Source: Engraulis encrasicolus (taxonomy: Eukaryota; Chordata; Actinopteri; Clupeiformes; Engraulidae). Taken from it: DNA of 64,000 nt. The notes beneath the pieces were generated by a model that worked only from the letters and a program-made list of their open reading frames with translations, searched no databases and was not told the DNA's origin. Positions 59,602 to 64,000 of this stretch are shown in pieces (the stretch's first letter is position 1; each line of letters begins with the position of its first letter). Where the stretch lies: the NCBI RefSeq assembly GCF_034702125.1, contig NC_085865.1, positions 48,197,694 through 48,261,693 of the forward strand, in the 5' to 3' direction. The translations under genes were made by a program, and so were the position numbers.

Positions 59602-60381
59602 AGGGTAGACTGAGTACAGTTGGGTACACTTTTATTTTTGTCCCCTTCCACGCAGAAATTAGACCATTAAAAGGTCCTAAAAAGAAAGTTGTTTTGGACA
59701 GAACATATTTTCAGGATGTGGGCAAATATATAATCAAGGAATTATATCTCTAGGATGTTTAATGTTTATGTAATTAATCAAACAAAAAAGGTGCACTTTT
59801 GTCCCTACTGTACCCTAGCTAAAAAACGGTGGGGTACAGTTGAGACATAGCAGAGTACAGTTGAGACACCATTCTAATCAATGGGAGGTAATAGCCATGG
59901 GAGCTAATAGCATGGCCGATAGCAAAATACTGTACTCAACTGTACCCGTTAGCATCTTTACATTGGTTTTACATAGTGAAATTAGCACTACAGGCTAGCG
60001 TCTAAACTGTCCCCTTCTGGCCAGATCACACATTGATAAAGATATTAAAATGCTTTTAACTGTTATGATGTCAGGAAATATATCTGCTTTTAGAGCACAT
60101 ATCATGGATTGCAATCATGTAACTTATATCAAGAGGATAACTACTGGTCATTAGATATTCATTTTTGAAGGAACCTGGTGAGGTAAATCTGACCTGTCGA
60201 AAACAGCATTTTCCCAATATCTTTGGATCTGCGTTCTGTGCTGGTTTCAAATTTCCCATGATCAAGGAGGATATCGATGCGCATGTCCACAGCAAAAATT
60301 AGATCAGAGTTACGTTGTTATCCAGAGATATTTGGTTTGTCTAAACTGTACCCTGTACTCAACTGTACTCAGTCTACCCTA
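59602..60381. mobile_element. TIR element inserted in the slc22 copy B promoter
   Basis: Ends agggtagactgagtacagttg and caactgtactcagtctaccct are inverted repeats; about 780 bp. The host sequence caatttgtaccctccaggtatcc of copy A is split here. The interior repeats 'gtacagttgagaca'-like motifs and has no protein-coding stretch. It begins 126 bp upstream of the start codon. Confidence 0.8.
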
Positions 60382-61136
60382 CCCTACAGGTATCCCAAAA
60401 GCAGTAGCCTAATTGGTTAACAAAAGCTGCGCGCCTTGTGACGCTTGAAGAAAATTGAGAGATGACAACTTTATTGCGCTGGGCGTTCCACCTGGCATCT
60501 GGGTAAATAAGCACACAAAAGCACAACGGTAGTTCAATCAGCCAATCTCACAGCTGCGCGTTTGACTTACCCCCCTCCCAACTGTAGTCCATTGCGCACG
60601 AGTGACTGGAAGGTTAACAACTACTTAGTAAACACTTTATCTAAGCCGTCTGACATCCACATATCACAATCCAAACACGGCATTGGCCATTTACTTGTGC
60701 TACAAGTAACAAAGTGGCTACCTTTCCCCCAAAGAAGGCCCTATACTGTATTTTGCGCTATTCTAAATAATGGATCAATCAATTTTAAGTGGGTTGGGTA
60801 TACTGAAATTCCTGAGATTTTGAAGTGGGTATACTATACCTGAGTTCTACGTAGACTAGGCCTACACCACTGGATTCAAGCCAACTACTTATTATTCAGG
60901 TCTTTTGAGGCAGTAAAAGGGATGTGACTGCGCACAATCATCATCATGCGCAAAACTCAGTTTCCACAGAGAGGTGGGCTGTGATTAAAACTCATTGAAC
61001 ATTTGCATCATTCACACAACCTCTACTAAGGACCACCATCACGTTTTGTATCAAAACTTTAACACGCTGTTTGACACCCATCATACGCAAAATTGGACAA
61101 ACTGCGCAACACTTTGAGGGACACTCAAAGTAATGT
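60382..61136 (-). other. displaced upstream region of slc22 copy B
   Basis: Continues homology to 43080-43590 of unit 1. Nothing coding. Confidence 0.4.
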
Positions 61137-62217
61137 TGATGAAGGCAGCCTGGGGTAGCAAGCCACAGCAATGTTTTTTTTTATTTATTTATTTTTTTTC
61201 TCAGCAATCCTCCATGTCCAGAGCTGAGAGCCAACAGTGACGTCTTCTCCTTCACTTAGTTGTTGTTGGAAAAACAGGAAAAAAAACAAGAACCAGGCCA
61301 AGCAAGTCAGGACACAAAAGGGAAGGTTCTGCAGAGAACAGCTGATATGTTCATTCTTTATTGATTAAAAATAATCAGAAACATGCTTGGAAGTCCAAAA
61401 CCAACAAAAAAGGAGCAGATTTAAGAATGAGTCAAAGTGAAAATAAAAATATATGAAATTTAAATATTTTACAGTTCTGAGTTATTGCCTACAACAAATC
61501 AATATGTGAAGGGCCTCTGTTCCCAGTTTCTACAGTACAGATAGTACTGTTTTTATGCACTTAAGATATAATTCAGCATAAGTGACAAGCTGACAAGATA
61601 TGTGAAGATACAGCAAAACAAACATTAAAAACATAATTGTTGAATGCAGGGTTCAATGCACTTTGTCCACCTGTGGCAATACAGAGAGAGAGAAAAAAAT
61701 TCAATGGCACTCAATGCTGACATGTTGACACACGCTGCATGATATTGTCCGAGATTTGGAATTTGGTCTGGTTTCCAAAAGAGAGAAAAAACAAGCAAAA
61801 AAAAGAAAAAGAAAAGAAAAACCTTGTGCACGTTCGCTTCTGTTGAACTGCTCTTTCTGAAGGAAAACTGCCCGTCGAGGACAGAACATCCTCTGACAAG
61901 GAAACCATATCCCAAAGCCAAAGAGGGTTTTTTAAACCAAGGATTAATGTACCTATAAATAATCAATCATATTGTTCAAATAGGCCAAAGTAGGCATCAC
62001 AGAATTATCATTGGAGACGCCGAAAAGAACAGCATGGGCAAGAAGTGGGGGCTGGAGAGAGATTAGGCCTCGGCATTCTGAGGATTGAGAAATGGACCAC
62101 CCAATGTCTTACTTATGGTCAAGACAGAGCTGCAGAGAACCAAACAACACCAATGATGGGCACAGTCCAATGAGCTGTCTGCAGAGGCATGGCCAGAACT
62201 AAGTAGAAACCCATAAG

Positions 62218-62220
<3 letters not shown>

Positions 62221-62286
<66 letters not shown>
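62221..62286. repeat. (GT)n microsatellite
   Basis: GT tract, followed by a few CGTGTG variants to 62301. Confidence 0.97.
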
Positions 62287-62292
<6 letters not shown>

Positions 62293-62480
62293 GCGTGTGC
62301 GTAACTCTTTGTGTGTGTGTGTGGAATCTATGTTCAACTCATGATTAGGAAAGCCTTTTCTCTCCAACCACCCCCTTTACAAGAGCATTACGTGGAGAGA
62401 ACAGACAGAGTGTACTGCACATTAATGGGTATCACCACTTAACCCCTCCACACACATATAGATAGACCTGTTGCTCAATT

Positions 62481-62576
62481 AAAGAGAGAGAGGGAGAGAG
62501 AGATAGAGAGAGAGCGAGAGGGAGAGAGAGGGAGAGCGAGAGGGAGAGAGAGAGAGGGAGGGGGAGAGAGAGAGAG

Positions 62577-62630
<54 letters not shown>

Positions 62631-62699
62631 GGAGGGAGAGAGAGAGAGCGAGAGAGAGAGGGAGGGGGAGAGAGAGAGAGGGAGAGAGAGGGAGAGAGA

Positions 62700-62746
<47 letters not shown>

Positions 62747-62752
62747 AGAGAC
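62481..62752. repeat. (GA)n tract, interrupted
   Basis: About 270 bp of GA with GGGA and GCGA variants: a purine strand opposite a pyrimidine strand. Confidence 0.97.
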
Positions 62753-63541
62753 AGAGGCCCTTTCTCAATCCAGCAGATTCAACAATCCGACTCCTCTGCT
62801 GCTCTTGGCTGCATACAGGTGGACACACTCCTCCCAAAACGCGAATCGTAATCTTTACCAATCAGACCTGCTTAAGATGACACAAATCTTTATCAAAGGC
62901 AGAGAGATATTGAAAAGGAAAAGAAACAAAAGATAAAACAAGAAAAAAACAAAAAGCTCAAACTTGCATGGTGTCCTTTAAAGCAATTTCTCCTTCAAAC
63001 AAACGTCACCACCACCCTCTTAAACTCCCCCACCCCCAAAGGACACGAAGGCAAAGAGTGAAACACCCAGTATAAAAACAAATCTAAACAGAAGTTCTCA
63101 TTATGTACATACTAGAGAGGTTAAATCAAGAAATTGCTTCACCCATTTGAGCAAATGCACGCACAACTTTTTTTCTTCCTTCTTCTGAACACATTTGAAA
63201 GGAAAGGAAAGAAAAAAAAATCAACAGAGAAGACACAGCTGACACCAACATACAAACACACATTTTTTTTGTTTTTTTTCATCATACACAACACTTGTGG
63301 CTTCAGTTACTTAGCTGTAAAACTTTTTTTTTGATTTACATAGCTTTGTTTTCTTTTTTCTTTTTTAAATAGATCATTGCGAGAACTACAGGACAATCCA
63401 TTAACGGCATTGCAAGAGCGCTAAAACAAAACAAAAAGAAAAATCCAGAGGACAAAGCTGTGAGTATAGTTAAGACTACAGAAACGGTGTTGTATTTTGT
63501 CTGTGAGAAAAAAAACATGTCTGGAAAAAGTACAGATCTGA

Positions 63542-63542
<1 letters not shown>

Positions 63543-63622
<80 letters not shown>

Positions 63623-63629
63623 TGTGTGT
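63543..63629. repeat. (GT)n microsatellite
   Basis: About 40 GT units, then tctgtgtgtatgtgtgtg. Confidence 0.97.
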
Positions 63630-64000
63630 ATGTGTGTGTTTAAAATCTTTGTGCATGTCCGTTTTTTTTAAACTAAGCTACGTGCAGGCTAGGCTACGCT
63701 ATGACACTTGACAGGAAGCGATATCTCAATCTGCTGTGAGGCATCATCACCACTGAATGCTACTTCATTGATTTGAAGACAAATAAAATCACCAGAGTTA
63801 CGTTTTTTTCTTTCTTGTAAATCACTGAACCTAATATGAATTCATCAGTTCGTTACCAACCCGATCAAGCTCATCAAGTCACTTAATCTCAGAAACAAAC
63901 CAATGGTATATAATCGCTAACAACCAGTACAGGGGTACTACTCTAAAATGATGAAACGGAAACAAATTCAACAGAAAAGCATAACCTAACTGTAACCTAC

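Larger units (their letters stand above)
44362..62036. repeat. tandem segmental duplication, unit 2 (about 17.7 kb)
   Basis: Repeats unit 1 in the same orientation. Homology ends near aagaacagcat at 62026-62035, matching cagaacagcat at 44348-44358. Contains slc22 copy B. Confidence 0.85.
61137..64000 (-). other. UTR-like, repeat-rich DNA, no coding exon
   Basis: 61137-62036 is shared with unit 1; beyond it the sequence is unique. A minus-strand AATCAATAAAG lies near 61355 in a context conserved between units. Long GT and GA tracts are annotated separately. It could be the 3' UTR of a minus-strand gene whose coding part is beyond 64 kb (OXSR1 is the SLC22A13 neighbour in human), but nothing here proves it. 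Confidence 0.35.

Noticed and set aside
62475..62861. 128-codon Ser/Leu repeat frame over the GA tract
   Set aside because: An artefact of (CT)n; no start context or homologous sequence.

Overview
The window looks like ray-finned (teleost) fish nuclear DNA. It has vertebrate multi-exon genes with GT-AG introns, long dinucleotide tracts, tRNA-derived SINEs ending in a typical fish tail, L2-like LINE pieces, Tc1, hAT and piggyBac-type non-autonomous elements, and no bacterial-style gene packing. I cannot name the species.

Layout. (1) 1-1432: a frameshifted hAT-type transposase gene on the minus strand, cut by the window edge. (2) About 4.5-25.1 kb, plus strand: a Xin actin-binding repeat protein gene (XIRP1/XIRP2 family). 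Five small 5' exons lead to one 6.9-kb exon carrying degenerate Xin repeats and its own stop and poly(A) signal. Two further exons then encode one complete LIM domain. All reconstructed exon phases fit two products: a long Xin-repeat protein of about 2,590 aa, and a short LIM protein of about 390 aa made by skipping the giant exon. (3) About 25.9-62.0 kb: an ~18-kb tandem segmental duplication, junction near 44,361. Each unit carries one complete nine-exon SLC22-family (SLC22A13/OAT10-like) organic-anion transporter gene on the minus strand. Copy A (28,629-42,941) encodes 536 aa and copy B (47,130-59,475) 532 aa; both are open through every junction. (4) 62.0-64.0 kb: repeat-rich, UTR-like DNA with no coding exon that I can see.

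The muscle cytoskeletal gene and the transporters are not functionally linked. In mammals, however, XIRP1 and SLC22A13 lie on the same chromosomal segment (human 3p22), which favours calling the Xin gene xirp1 even though its LIM tail recalls XIRP2. The two transporter copies differ mainly by insertions: a palindromic Tc1 derivative and an L2-like LINE in copy A; a ~780-bp terminal-inverted-repeat element 126 bp upstream of the start codon, a MITE beside the exon 7 acceptor and SINEs in copy B. Intron 3 of copy B, and in more decayed form copy A, contains an array of partial duplicates of the 5' end of exon 4.

I see no wholly new kind of system. The most unusual signals are the phase-matched skippable Xin exon with UG/CA tracts at its neighbours' splice sites, the exon-4-derived intronic array, and the fresh promoter insertion in one of two tandem paralogues.
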